DNA of 64,000 nucleotides from Pycnococcus provasolii. Its lineage: Eukaryota; Chlorophyta; Pseudoscourfieldiophyceae; Pseudoscourfieldiales. The notes under the pieces are model-generated. The model worked only from the letters and a program-made list of their open reading frames with translations, ran no database searches and had not been told where the DNA came from. The DNA lies in NCBI GenBank assembly GCA_049487715.1, contig CP150547.1, positions 992,001-1,056,000 of the forward strand. The letters are read 5' to 3'. Numbering within the stretch: the stretch's first letter is position 1; every line of letters starts with the position of its first letter. The position numbers and the translations under genes are program-made. Below are positions 39,831 through 49,998 of the stretch, piece by piece.

Positions 39831-40652
39831 ATGGCGGATGCTGACGACGACGACGATCGCGGTGGCCAAGCCAACATAGACGACGATAATGCACTCCCGC
39901 CGTACACACCAACGCCACCGAGCACATCCGTGCAGGCACGACTTGCGGCTGGCGGCGCACCCTCGCGCGCGGCGGCGCTCTCTGCGTTGGACGCGCTATA
40001 CGAGTGCCTCCCACTGTCTAAGCTTAAGCAGCTCTCACATGCGGCCATGGATCGCCTGGAGGCTGAAGGTGCAAGTGGAGTGCTCCACCTGGGGTACGGC
40101 GAGGTGGCGGACGCTGCCCTGCTGAAGATCATCGGTGTGGCAAGCACCGCGCTCGACGGAGTTGGACGACCTCTGCTGGCAATGCTAGACGTGGGTTCCG
40201 GCGCTGGAAGGCCGTGCGTGTTGGCGGCGCTTGCAACGCCTCGCATGCAGCGCGTTGTTGGCGTGGAGACGGTCGCGTCGCTGGCTTCACTGAGCGTGTT
40301 GGTTAGCGACGCGTATCGGGAACACTACCGCCCTCATCTCGCGTGCGCACCGGAGGCGAGTGCCGAGGGACCGGACGTTCAGTTTGTGCACGGCGACGCA
40401 ATTGATGGTGAACAACGTGACTACAGTCCCTTCGACCTTGTCGTCTGCAACGCAACGCTCTTTCCCAAGGAGCTCGCGCAACGCGTTTACGACGCCGCTG
40501 CGGCGACTATGTCGCCCGGCGCAGTGCTTGCAGTTCTCAGCCACGCGCCGTCGGGCACGAGCCTCGCGGCATTCACGACTATCGCGCAGCTACGCTTGCG
40601 CATGTCTTGGGGGCACGCCGACGTTCACGTCGTGCAGCGCACTTCGAGGTAG
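39831..40652 (+). CDS. DOT1-like class I SAM methyltransferase
   Basis: ATG 39831 (CCGGATGG) gives 273 residues; the open frame upstream is Pro-rich leader. After an acidic N-terminus, the catalytic part has a DOT1-like order: a helix, LHLGYGEVAD (D1-like YGEV), motif I LAMLDVGSGAGRPCVLAAL, post-I VVGVETV, VQFVHGDAI and FDLVVCNATLFPKELA (an N-x-x-F type loop). The fold is that of Rossmann methyltransferases. DOT1 enzymes methylate H3K79, but this compact protein lacks the extra regions of metazoan DOT1L, so the substrate is open. Family assignment is by motif order. Confidence 0.7.
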   Translation: MADADDDDDRGGQANIDDDNALPPYTPTPPSTSVQARLAAGGAPSRAAALSALDALYECLPLSKLKQLSHAAMDRLEAEGASGVLHLGYGEVADAALLKIIGVASTALDGVGRPLLAMLDVGSGAGRPCVLAALATPRMQRVVGVETVASLASLSVLVSDAYREHYRPHLACAPEASAEGPDVQFVHGDAIDGEQRDYSPFDLVVCNATLFPKELAQRVYDAAAATMSPGAVLAVLSHAPSGTSLAAFTTIAQLRLRMSWGHADVHVVQRTSR

Positions 40653-40787
40653 AGTTTCTGTAAGGAAGTGCTGTAAGCCATACATGTAAAATAAAATAGT
40701 GGTAGGAAAAAAGCAGGTTGGAAAAAGTGACAAGTGGTTGACCTTGCAAAAGACTGTGCAAAAGACTGTACGTTTTATATCATCCGA

Positions 40788-42166
40788 TCATGGATCGACC
40801 CGCGCGCGTTTTACGGCCGGCTCGTCGGCGCTCGCAGGAGCCAAGGGAGGCGCAACTGCAGGGGCGGGCGCCGTTGCTGTCGCTGAAGCACCCCCTTTCG
40901 TTGCGGGAACGACGCCATTGCCATTGCCGTTGGCGCAAGGCGCAGTGCCGCCTGGACTTTTCGCGGATGTCGCTGCCGACTTTACAGCCGGATCGCCTTT
41001 CGCGGCACTTCCGTTGCCGTTGCCGTTGCTATTCCCGCTGACTTGCTTCAGGTTGCTCTCCAGGAATTGGCACCACTTGTCGTAAAGCTCGCGATGCGCC
41101 TGGTTGCAATGTCGGCTCATGTTCGAGTTGCCCCAGCCCTTGCGGTGCTTGTTCGTGAAGTTGCGCTCATTCTGCTCGCACACGACGCACGTCACGCTCA
41201 TCGCACCCGGCTCCTTGGATAGCTCGTACATGCGGAAGAATCCCCAGACGGGGTGGCTCTTTTTGTCCGCAGACCAGCGACGGTGCCGCTCGTAGATATC
41301 TCGCAACTCCGTGGGCACCTCCACATCCAACGCTCTCGCGTCTCCATTTGAGTCGGCGGATCCATCCGTCCCAGCAAAGCCGTTCGCGATCGCGCCGTTG
41401 CCATTCACGTCGGGCAATACGTCCGGCGCTCCAGGCGGTGCCGCCGGTGGTTGTGGTTCAGTGTTCCGGGCCGCGGATGCCGCTGTAGCTGAGCCCGGCT
41501 TCGACCTTGGGCGCGACGGCGGCGGCGGTGGCACACCCTGCCCGTGGGAGGAGCGGCGTGCTGCTGGAGGGGGTGGTGGCACGTGTCCGTTGCGGCCAGC
41601 CGGTATGGGAGCCGGGGCACGCGACGTGTTGTTGCTCTTCTCGTATTCGCGCAACACGAGCTGCGCCGCTGGCGACAGAGCCAAGCGCCCTACCTGCATG
41701 TCGCTGTGCGGAACGCGTGGTAGCACTTCGACCGACAGTCTGCTGAGGAGGGCGTGCACTTCCTCGATTGGCGCGTCGAACGCGAACGTTCCACGGAATG
41801 GATGCAGCTCTCCCCTCAAGGCGCCAGATCCGTCGCACGCGTCGCAGGTACGTACCGGCCACCACTCGGGAGGAACGAGCCATTCGACGGCATTGTTGTG
41901 ATGTCGTTTGAAGCACGGATTGTGCGCCCGACGTTCCGGAAAGACGGCACGCAGAGCGAGCGCGATGAACGCACGACACAGGCGGCGCATAGCACGCTCC
42001 GTGCGATGTTCCGCGGAGGCTGTGTGCTCGCGCACGATGCCAACGACGCGAAGCAGCGCGGCACCGCCCTCATCTGGGCTTTCTGACGCCTCGTGCTCTG
42101 CATGCGCGCACTCAACATCCTGCGGTTTGTATGTGTGTCGTGTGTCGTGTATCGAGTTTGTGTGTT

Positions 42167-42241
<75 letters not shown>

Positions 42242-42488
42242 CGGTGTGTTCGTGGTTGTCGTTGGGTTGTCGTCAGCATATCTCTCGTTGTGTGCAGGCG
42301 GAATCAGGCAAAAGTTGCCAGGTTTGACCAGGCCGCGGCCTCTCTCGCGGCACTCCACGTACCTCACGCAGTTCACATGGCACGTCGGCCCAAGTGAGCC
42401 AAGGCAAGTTGACCGTGTCCGGCGCGGGTGTTGGCGGCATAGGCGGCGGTGGTGGCAAGCCGTTCGCGTTCGCGTGGTTGATCCCCAT
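40788..42488 (-). CDS. BED-type zinc-finger protein, two exons
   Basis: I read exon 1 as 42488-42363 and exon 2 as 42119-40788, both ending in phase 0. The intron is GAG|GTACGT...CGCAG|GATGTT and contains a (TG)n microsatellite. The product is 485 residues. The C-terminal half has a BED-like finger: HPVWGFFRMYELS, CVVCEQ, then NMSRHCNQAHRELYDKW (C-x2-C, H-x4-H). The N-terminal part (CFKRHHNNAVEWLVPPEWWPV, CDACDGSG) is a second conserved-looking region of unknown type. A Pro/Ala-rich linker follows. BED fingers bind DNA and often derive from hAT transposases, but no transposase core is present. The splice model is by eye. Confidence 0.65.
42176..42239 (+). repeat. (TG)n microsatellite inside an intron
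   Basis: About 30 TG dinucleotides with occasional interruption, within the intron of the BED-finger gene. Confidence 0.9.
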
Positions 42489-44134
42489 GGCTTCTTTTCG
42501 TAGAATCGTAGTCGTCCTTCCTACTTGGTCGACGCCGTTGCAGGTTTCTCGATTCTTTTTGCACTGTGACGTTATGCGACGCTAGTACGCAAGTCGCGTG
42601 TGAGCTCGAGTTCGCTATTATCGGCGGTATGCGTGCGAATCCTTCAGCGACGAGTCGTGGTGTCGTTTTGCAGCCTGACGAAAAAATCAGTCAACCCCAA
42701 TCAATCACAGTACAGACGTGAATCCCCGAAGGAAGAAAAAGGATGAGCCGAGCTCGCAGTGTTTTTCTATGCGATGTCAGTCACACCCACGTCAACACAA
42801 CGACAACACCAGTGACACCACCAAGCGCCAATGACCAGCGCGCCGTCAATGAACAGATACAATACTCTCTATCGTAGAAGATAAACAGAATGAGAAGCGC
42901 GCGTGTCGAATGGTGGTCGGGAAAGAACAGGCGGAATGGGAAGGGGAGGACTGACTGAGTAGTACTAGGCTCTCAATGAGAGGAGAGAGAAAAGCAGAGG
43001 GAGAAGGAGGAAGGAAACTCATGCGAGATGGTGATGGTGATGGATGCCGAGAACTCGAGAACAGTGTGTGTGTGTGTACTGTGTGCGTGTGTGTGTTGAC
43101 GAGCACGCACGACCTAGGTGGGAGAGTTGGTCCCATCACGACCTTGTTGAGCAGAGAGAGCGAAGACCAGGCCGCGGATGCCGCTCGCGAGCCTCTGATG
43201 TCTGAGGTGTTTCTCGCTGTTTCTTCCAACGTGATTATCGTAGGTTGATGTGGGTGATGTGATGTGGTTCATCACAAAGCTTGTTGATGGAGCAGTACTA
43301 AAAAGTTTTTAGATGGAGGCACACCACCATGGCGCATGGGTTAGGGAGGAGGGTCCGAGAAGGAAAAGCCGCGGTACTACGAGTCCGTCTTCGAAGGTCG
43401 TCGTCGCCGTCTTCGGAGGCCGTCTTCGTCAACTTTCGCCATTTGACAATCACTTGCTTGAGACGCCTTGCAATGGCACCTCACCTGCCCCCCTCCCCTT
43501 TTCTCTAGCCTCCTGCCACCTCCTCCTGCCTGCTTTTAAGGTAGGACTTCTCGGCGAACCACGCCTCGACTATGGAAGCCATGGAGGTTCCTTGAGGGCG
43601 CGATGAGTGACGCGCGCCACGGGAGACCTCGTGCGTCGTGGGGAGCGGTCGAGGAGGTGGTCAGCGCGAGGGAGGAGGTGCCGTGGAGACCGAAAATCAA
43701 CTCCCCCAAAGAACCCTAACCCTAATAGCCCTAATAACCCTAACTTTGGCTGACCTTTTCTTTTCCGCCCAATCTCCTCCTCCACTTCCATCGCCGCGGG
43801 CATCTCCACACCGCATCTGCACCTGCTTGTGTCGGGAGAAGGAGAAGGAGAAGGAGAAGGAAGGAGGCCGTTCTTCACGTGAGAGAGAGCACACACACGT
43901 ACACACGTACATACATACGGTACATACATACAGTAAGTACAGCACAGTACAGGTCGTGTTTACTTGTCGGTGTTTACTTGTCGTTGTATGCATCGCAGCA
44001 CTCCCAGTAAAGGAATTCATATTGCTTCGCGTTCTGAAGTTCAGCGTCAGGGGACAGGAGCAGGAAAAGTGTCGGGATCCGTCGTCCTGAACGTCGCATC
44101 GGCGTACCCGTCGCATACCCCAATAGGAGGAAAC
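42489..44134. other. Longest gene-free stretch, ~1.65 kb
   Basis: Between the divergent BED-finger and GT64 genes. It holds several TG-rich runs (43060-43100), a GAAGGA repeat (43833-43865), a telomere-type block (43714-43743) and a GTTTACTTGTCG duplication at 43958-43985. ORFs here are low-complexity and I do not accept any as a gene. Confidence 0.5.
43714..43743 (+). repeat. CCCTAA block upstream of GT64 gene
   Basis: Two adjacent CCCTAA units, then two separated variants, 392 bp before the ATG at 44135. Confidence 0.75.
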
Positions 44135-45265
44135 ATGGGGGGAGGAAGCATGCAGGCGAACGTGCTGCGCTCGCTCTCGTCGTTCATGGCGGTGTGCAGA
44201 AGAAAACCCGCTCTCGCGGTCGTTACGTGCATCCTATGTGGCACGTGCCTGTACATGCTCGTCGCCGCACCTCGAGCACCAAGTGTCGAAACTTCGCATA
44301 TAGTGAGCAGAGACCTGTCGCCGGCGACACTAGCGGCGCCGGCACTTGCGCATGCGTTGACTGGCGGGGAAGAGTTCACAGTCCTTATCAACACGTTCAA
44401 GAGGCCAGACAGGCTCAGACGCGCGACGGCACACTACCGCACCTGCGCGGGCGTCGCCGAGGTGCGCGTGGTGTGGAGCGAGGTTGACGTAACGCCACCG
44501 GACGACGTCGACGCCGATGACAAACATGCGGCGGTACGATACGACCGACACGAGATCAATCTGCTTAGCAATCGGTACCGCGAGCCGCCCAACGGCGCGG
44601 GATTTCGCACGGAGGCCATCTTCAGCGTCGACGACGACGTGTACGTCAACTGTGGAAGTCTTCTCTACGCCTTCCACGTGTGGAGGCACGCTCGCAACTC
44701 GATGGTTGGCTTCTACCCGCGCTGGCACGAGCGTCTCTCCGATGGAACGTACGCGTACCGACACTGGCATACCGTGTTTTCTCAGGGCATCCTATACTCG
44801 ATCGTGCTGACCAAGGCTGCGTTCCATTCGGCGTCGACGATGGCGCTGTACTGGGACGACGTTCACACGCCTCCCGAGCTGCGCGAGATGGTGGACAAAC
44901 AGAAGAATTGCGAGGACATCCTAATTTCTATTGCGCACGCCAACGCAACTCGCGAGCCGCCCATATGGGTCTACGGTAGCCTCGAGGATACCGGCTGGTA
45001 CGACGGCATTTCGACCTCGCACAGTAGCAGCATGATCCCGCAGGGTCACGCGCCTAAGCGGCACGATTGTCTGACGACGTTCTCGCGCGCTTACGGAGCC
45101 GCCGCATCGTCGTCGGGCGAACATGACGTTGGCCCTCTTCCTCTGGTTGCGAGCGCGACGTACGCGTCGCCGACGCGCGGGCGTGTTAGTAGCACGTTGG
45201 GCATCCCTGTTCCCACGTACACGGGCCAGCCTCCAACGATGCTGGAGTACTTCGCGCCGCGTTGA
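44135..45265 (+). CDS. GT64 (exostosin-type) glycosyltransferase
   Basis: The 376-residue type II membrane protein starts at ATG 44135. The signal anchor lies at ~residues 26-44 (ALAVVTCILCGTCLYMLVA). The catalytic part shows GT64 hallmarks: FTVLINTFKRPDRLRRATAHY, a VVWSE segment, FSVDDDVYVNC (DDD metal site, ~165), WRHARNSMVGFYPRWH and a late KNCEDILIS (the conserved acidic ED). GT64 enzymes (EXTL2-like) add GlcNAc or GalNAc to glycans. The acceptor in this organism is unknown. With the two GT29 genes it suggests an elaborate Golgi glycan pathway. The tail after ~350 is low-complexity. Confidence 0.85.
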   Translation: MGGGSMQANVLRSLSSFMAVCRRKPALAVVTCILCGTCLYMLVAAPRAPSVETSHIVSRDLSPATLAAPALAHALTGGEEFTVLINTFKRPDRLRRATAHYRTCAGVAEVRVVWSEVDVTPPDDVDADDKHAAVRYDRHEINLLSNRYREPPNGAGFRTEAIFSVDDDVYVNCGSLLYAFHVWRHARNSMVGFYPRWHERLSDGTYAYRHWHTVFSQGILYSIVLTKAAFHSASTMALYWDDVHTPPELREMVDKQKNCEDILISIAHANATREPPIWVYGSLEDTGWYDGISTSHSSSMIPQGHAPKRHDCLTTFSRAYGAAASSSGEHDVGPLPLVASATYASPTRGRVSSTLGIPVPTYTGQPPTMLEYFAPR

Positions 45266-45350
45266 GAGTCGCTTCTTTTACGCGTGTAACACCTCTGGAA
45301 AAGGCAGGCTCCTGCTATGAGCTAAGGCTAAAGGCGAGGGAGGGTCCAGG

Positions 45351-45370
45351 CTAACCCTAACCCTAACCCC
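45351..45370 (+). repeat. CCCTAA block upstream of photolyase gene
   Basis: Two CCCTAA units plus flanks, ending 116 bp before ATG 45486. Confidence 0.8.
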
Positions 45371-45485
45371 GACTGGAACGGTTTTACATGGTCCAAAAAT
45401 CTCCAGCCTTCCTCGTGCCCTGCCCTTGCCCTCCGTGACGCGGACGTCTTCCTGGCCAACCATTCTCCTCTCCCTCTTCGCCACA

Positions 45486-47333
45486 ATGGCGTCCGCCTCC
45501 CCTTCCGGCTTGCTATCCCTCCTCCCCTCGGGCTGCCACGCGCGCATACGACCCGCGCCGGGCTGCTCCCTCTCCCTTCCCGCACCTAATCAAGTGAGTG
45601 GTGGCCCCGTGCTCTACTTCCCACGCTCCGCACTCCGCACGGCGTCCAACCCGGCGCTCGACGTCGCCGGCGCGCTCGCGCAAGCCCTGCGCGTGCCGCT
45701 TCACATTGTGCTGTGCGTGGACGCCCACGCTCCCGCAAATGCACCTGTGAGCCGTGGCATGCCTGCGAGGCGTTTTAGGTTCTGGCTGGAGGGGGCGGCG
45801 GAGATGCAGGCGCACCTTCAGGAGGCGGCACAGAGGGCGGCAAACCAGGCGGGACTTCCACCCGAGCGTGCGAGCGTGCGTGCGAGCTTGCGCGTCGAAG
45901 CGCCGGGAGACAGGAGAGCGGTGCACTTAACGCTCGCGAACCGTGCGTCTGCAGTCATCGTCGACGAGTCGTTTCAAATGTGGCCACACACGAGGTTCGT
46001 CTGCCAACTCGCGACGGCGTGCCGTGCAGCTGGAGTGCCCATGGCTCTCGTCGATACAAGCTGCGTTGTGCCCGCGGCGAGCGTGCCCGCGAACAAGACG
46101 CATCGCGCATATCAGTATGCAGATGCAACCAAGGCAGTGCGAGCTGAGACACTGCGCCGGGCTATGGAGCAGGGACCACAGCACGCGTGGGGAACTGAGC
46201 CAGCAAACATATCGAAACTCTCCACACGCGAGAACGTCTCCTCGTGGCCGATGGAGCCATCTGCGTCGTTGTCATCATGGAGGCACGATCTCTCCAACCT
46301 GACGGCAGACGAGCGCACACGTTGGATTGCTGAGCGCTACGCTGATGCAGAGGCCATCCTTGACATGAATTCGCCGGCAATCGCGCATACTGTCGGTGGT
46401 GAGTCAAAGGCTATGGGAAGGTGGCGCGAATTCGTGCAGGGAGGCGGTCTTGGACGATACGCGGGCTCTCGAAATGATCCGAATGCGCCATGCGGGATCA
46501 GCGGCGGCAACGGACAGTGGAAAGGTGCCAGTCGCATGAGTGCGTACGTAAATTTTGGGATGGCTGACGTGATGACGATGGCGGTTGACGCGACGAAAGC
46601 GCGATCAACCAAGTACTTGGACGAATTTTTGACCTGGCGCGAGCTTTCGCACGCGTTTACCTTTCACTCATGTGGCGGTGATTGGAGCAGTCTTCCGTCG
46701 CAGGAAACGGTGCGTGCCGCCCCTCACGATGTCTCTTTCGCGTCGCGGCATCTTATCCCTCAATGGGCAAGAGCTGCTTTGGCCGCAGCCGATAGAGAGC
46801 AACGAGCATCTCTCTCGTCATTCGTTTCTCCGCCCTTGTCATCAGCAGCAGGCGGCGATGAAGTACCGACGATACCTGACGAGCTTTCCTTTGGTAGGAC
46901 CGGTGACGCCTTCTGGGACGCTTGTCAAAGGCACCTTGTCGCCACCGGAGAACTCCATAATAATTTGCGAATGACCTGGGGGAAGGCGATCGTCCAGTGG
47001 GCTCTGAACCCCCCGCCGTGGGCGACAAGGAGCGCCAGCTTGCACTCCTCCGCTTCCGAGCGCGCCGTCGCTTGGCTTGGGAATCTGAACGATCGCTTTG
47101 CCCTCGACGGCTCGTCGCCTCCAAGCTACGGAGGTTTGCTCTGGACGCTTGGCCTCTTCGACAGTCCGAAGGGGAGTGGTGTGGCAGCCCTGAGAAAGCG
47201 GCCAACGTCGTGGGCCGCAACGCGTATCGATTTGACGGCATTCCGCGCGCGTGCAGCTTCGATGGAGGTATCCGAGGCGCCTGTGGCAAGGTTGTTCAAG
47301 AAAGCACGCCTCTCTGGGGAAGCAGCATTGTAA
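45486..47333 (+). CDS. Class II-like photolyase/cryptochrome family protein
   Basis: The 615-residue product from ATG 45486 (CACAATGG) has an N-terminal photolyase alpha/beta domain (VLYFPRSALR, LHIVLCVDAH, ASAVIVDESFQMWP). The FAD-binding domain has GRWREFVQGGGLGRYAG, SRMSAYVNFGMADV, KYLDEFLTWRELSHAFT, FWDACQRHLVATGELHNNLR, MTWGKAIVQWALNP and LNDRFALDGSSPPSYGGLLW. The W-K/G-x-I-x-x-W and LNDRFxLDG elements resemble class II CPD photolyases, which use blue light to repair cyclobutane dimers. The final FGKIRYMN-type motif is absent, so repair activity is not certain. The short Ser/Leu-rich N-terminus could be organellar targeting. Confidence 0.8.
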   Translation: MASASPSGLLSLLPSGCHARIRPAPGCSLSLPAPNQVSGGPVLYFPRSALRTASNPALDVAGALAQALRVPLHIVLCVDAHAPANAPVSRGMPARRFRFWLEGAAEMQAHLQEAAQRAANQAGLPPERASVRASLRVEAPGDRRAVHLTLANRASAVIVDESFQMWPHTRFVCQLATACRAAGVPMALVDTSCVVPAASVPANKTHRAYQYADATKAVRAETLRRAMEQGPQHAWGTEPANISKLSTRENVSSWPMEPSASLSSWRHDLSNLTADERTRWIAERYADAEAILDMNSPAIAHTVGGESKAMGRWREFVQGGGLGRYAGSRNDPNAPCGISGGNGQWKGASRMSAYVNFGMADVMTMAVDATKARSTKYLDEFLTWRELSHAFTFHSCGGDWSSLPSQETVRAAPHDVSFASRHLIPQWARAALAAADREQRASLSSFVSPPLSSAAGGDEVPTIPDELSFGRTGDAFWDACQRHLVATGELHNNLRMTWGKAIVQWALNPPPWATRSASLHSSASERAVAWLGNLNDRFALDGSSPPSYGGLLWTLGLFDSPKGSGVAALRKRPTSWAATRIDLTAFRARAASMEVSEAPVARLFKKARLSGEAAL

Positions 47334-47354
47334 ATATTAATCATTCTTTTTTCC

Positions 47355-49088
47355 TTACAATTCATTGCCGCGAACGAAACACTCGTCTATGAGCAGAGCG
47401 TTGTCGTATGCTATTGGCTGGTGATCGGCAATCGCCGCGGGGCTCAAGACCAGCTCCTCGAACGATGTTGGGGGAACCTCGTACATGGCGTCAACATTGA
47501 CGCGGCAAGTCTGCGCCGATCGATGGTCGCGTCTCTGCGAGGTTGGGCGATTTGCCGGCGCGTCCAGCGCTGGGGGTGCCCATAGACAGATGCCTGGCGG
47601 GTGCACCCTGTCGTCGGAGTGCATGACAGCGGAAAGGGTGCTTCGAATCGATCTCTCAAAACACTCTCGATCAGACATCGAGCCGTCTTCGTTCGTTGCT
47701 TGGAACGTCGGGCGAGGCGAGACGAGTCCAAGTGTGCTACGCAGCGCTTCGCTCCACGGCACGAGAGAGAGCATGCGCCCGATCGAACGCGGCTCAGCAG
47801 CTAGCGCGGATGCAGCGCGGAGCACATCTTCCACACTCTGCCGAGAGAGGCGAGGCACGATATCGTCACCGACGATAACCGAAATGGTGTGCTCTCGGCA
47901 CGCTTCAGCCGTTGCCGCATCGCAGCATGCCGCTGGCCCAAATGCGTAAGCGCGAGCATTTCGAAGGATACTCGGCATGGTCGCCTCCGCCTCACGGAAC
48001 CTGGAGCAGAGCGCTGATGCAACGGCGCCACCAAGACTGTGTCCCGTAAAGATTACGGTGTCAATGTTGCCTTCCTTTTCGATTGCCGCTGCGAGAGGGA
48101 GGGCAAGCGAGTCGAACAGATTTCTTGCGCTTTTCAGAACGCCGCTGTGCCACCGTCCTTCGGAAGAACCGCCCATGCGAACGAGCTCGCAGTCGAGGTC
48201 CGTCACAATGTCGCCTGGGCTCAGGGTCCCGCGCACGGCAACGAACAGAACGCGCTGCGTGGCTGAACGGCACACGACGGCGACGTGAGCTGGGCGGAAC
48301 GGACCGGCATCTTCCTCGCAGAAAATGACATCTTCGCGTGCGACACCCTCAATGGCGCTCGCTACGAAGTCTGCAAACTCCCCAGAGAACAGCGGATTGA
48401 TTTCATAATGGCGCTCTGTACTTCTTGTTTTTCTCGTCACTGTCTGTGCCCCGAGCATGCCATAGGCAGCTATCGAAACCGCCAACGAAGGACCAAAGTG
48501 CGCGAGGTTGTTGTAAAGGTGCAGGTTGTTTCGTATCGGCGACGGTGTCGATGGTGGTGTGGCACGACCCACCTGCCCCGGCTGCAGCGCGCCGTGTGAA
48601 GACTGCACAGCTGCGACGGCGACAACGGCGGTTGCCACGGCTGCATATGACGTGCTGGCGTCGACGGAAGTTGACGCGTTGTCGGCGACGAGACGCACGA
48701 ACGCCGCCAGAGTGTTGTAGCTCGACTCCGCCGACTCGGGCGTGGATATGACGCGTCTCACCTCTCTGAGGTGCGTGTCGAGTGCCATGGACGTCGCGTG
48801 TATCGTCTGCGTCGTCGTGCGCTTGAGCGATCTGCAAGACGCAGAAGCAGACTCCAACGTGGCTGTGATTGCCGGGTGCACGTTCCCTTGGTTGTTCACC
48901 GCGGCTGACGTGAGTGTACTTTCCAGCGCAGAGAACGCCGCATCGGCGAGCGCGATGGACGTCGACGCGCCAATCGACGAGAGCAGGCGCACGGTTCCCA
49001 GCGCGGTGGTTCCCAGCGTGCGCAGGGACGGATGATGAGAAGAGGCGCCACCACTAACGCCAGTATTAGGAGGAAGCTCGTCAGCCAT
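47355..49088 (-). CDS. Class 3 (diacylglycerol) lipase-like protein
   Basis: ATG 49088 gives 577 residues. The N-terminal ~200 residues are Ala/Ser/Thr-rich and helical, with no strong transmembrane segment. The lipase_3 domain shows LFVAVRGTLSPGDIVTDLDC, the nucleophile GHSLGGAVASALCSR (~residue 350), Asp in VIVGDDIVPRLS and a C-terminal His in DHQPIAYDNALL. AHFGPSLAVSIAAYGMLG before the core is like the entry segment of sn-1 DAG lipases. A hydrolase acting on DAG or other acylglycerols is likely; the membrane and substrate are not known. The gene converges on the photolyase gene (22 bp apart). Confidence 0.85.
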   Translation of the reverse strand: MADELPPNTGVSGGASSHHPSLRTLGTTALGTVRLLSSIGASTSIALADAAFSALESTLTSAAVNNQGNVHPAITATLESASASCRSLKRTTTQTIHATSMALDTHLREVRRVISTPESAESSYNTLAAFVRLVADNASTSVDASTSYAAVATAVVAVAAVQSSHGALQPGQVGRATPPSTPSPIRNNLHLYNNLAHFGPSLAVSIAAYGMLGAQTVTRKTRSTERHYEINPLFSGEFADFVASAIEGVAREDVIFCEEDAGPFRPAHVAVVCRSATQRVLFVAVRGTLSPGDIVTDLDCELVRMGGSSEGRWHSGVLKSARNLFDSLALPLAAAIEKEGNIDTVIFTGHSLGGAVASALCSRFREAEATMPSILRNARAYAFGPAACCDAATAEACREHTISVIVGDDIVPRLSRQSVEDVLRAASALAAEPRSIGRMLSLVPWSEALRSTLGLVSPRPTFQATNEDGSMSDRECFERSIRSTLSAVMHSDDRVHPPGICLWAPPALDAPANRPTSQRRDHRSAQTCRVNVDAMYEVPPTSFEELVLSPAAIADHQPIAYDNALLIDECFVRGNEL

Positions 49089-49276
49089 AACCGGAGAAAA
49101 GCCCAAGCAACCAAATATAATACAGCAATACAGCACGGGTGACTCAGACGAGACACAAAAGGTGCGCCACGGATCCGGAGAGATGAAACCAGTGGGCGGA
49201 TTGTTCGGAGGCCGCAGGTTCGCGGAAGCAAGGAATTCAAACCCCCAGTTGCCAGTTCAGGAGGGGAGGAAAATCT

Positions 49277-49291
49277 CCCCCCCCCCCCCCC
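49277..49291 (+). repeat. 15-base C homopolymer
   Basis: Between the lipase and MsrB genes, in the 3' flank of MsrB. Confidence 0.9.
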
Positions 49292-49329
49292 TAGTGAGGA
49301 AATGGTGGAGCTAGATATGGCGGTGGTGG

Positions 49330-49998
49330 TTACAGCTCCGCCTTTGTTTCCGCCTGCTTAGGCACGAAGCTCAAGCTGACGCCATTGATGCAGTGTCTCT
49401 TCCCGGTGGGTGCGGGTCCGTCGCCGAAGACGTGCCCGAGATGCGCGCCGCACCTCGTGCAGCGCACCTCGCGGCAGCTCAGGTCGCCTAGCAAATAGAT
49501 GGGTTGAAGCGTTTTCTTCACAGCATTCGCACTGACCGCTTTCGTGAAAGAAGGCCAGCCTGTTCCACTGTCGAACTTGTCTTCGCTTATGTAAAGCGCA
49601 GCTCCGCAAGCTCGGCATTCGTATTCGCCAGCACGCTGCTCAGTGTAAAGGTCCGACGAAAATGCATATTCCGTGCCTCGGTCAACAATCACTTTCGCCG
49701 CCTCCGGGGGTAGCTCGCGCTTCCACTCTTCTGGAGACTTGTACACTTCCACCTCATTCTCTCGCACAGGTTTTTGGCGACTTCCTATGAAGAAGAGACC
49801 AAGAGGCCAGAGCACACCAAAAGCCCTCCTTGCAGCTTTCGAGCCTGGCACACCTCCTCCTTTGCCGCTACGTCGGCGGTCGTCCTGAGACGCCGCCGTA
49901 GACGCCGAGGTGATCACCCCGCCCGCTGCTGCCGCTGCCGCCCCTCTTCTTCGGAGAAGACGCGGCAGGAGGCGTCGCAGCCCGCGTCTTCCCGCCAT
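49330..49998 (-). CDS. MSRB: Methionine-R-sulfoxide reductase (MsrB)
   Basis: I prefer ATG 49998 (MAGRRGLRRLLPRLLRRRG, an organelle-type basic presequence). The longer in-frame ATG at 50187 lies in a strong splice-donor sequence (CCAG|GTATGTC) and is probably the start of a 5'-UTR intron. The 222-residue protein has a hydrophobic stretch (FGVLWPLGLFFIG) that may anchor it, then the MsrB domain: EWKRELPPEAAKVI, RGTEYAFSSDLYTEQRAG, zinc CxxC pairs ECRACGA and RCTRCGA, DSGTGWPSFTKAV, HVFGDGPAPTGKRHCINGVSLSF (catalytic Cys ~200). It reduces R-methionine sulfoxide, probably in an organelle. Confidence 0.88.
   Translation of the reverse strand: MAGRRGLRRLLPRLLRRRGAAAAAAGGVITSASTAASQDDRRRSGKGGGVPGSKAARRAFGVLWPLGLFFIGSRQKPVRENEVEVYKSPEEWKRELPPEAAKVIVDRGTEYAFSSDLYTEQRAGEYECRACGAALYISEDKFDSGTGWPSFTKAVSANAVKKTLQPIYLLGDLSCREVRCTRCGAHLGHVFGDGPAPTGKRHCINGVSLSFVPKQAETKAEL

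Noticed and set aside
43313-43929. ORFs on both strands in the 1.65-kb gap before the GT64 gene
   Set aside because: Short, low-complexity and built over simple repeats.
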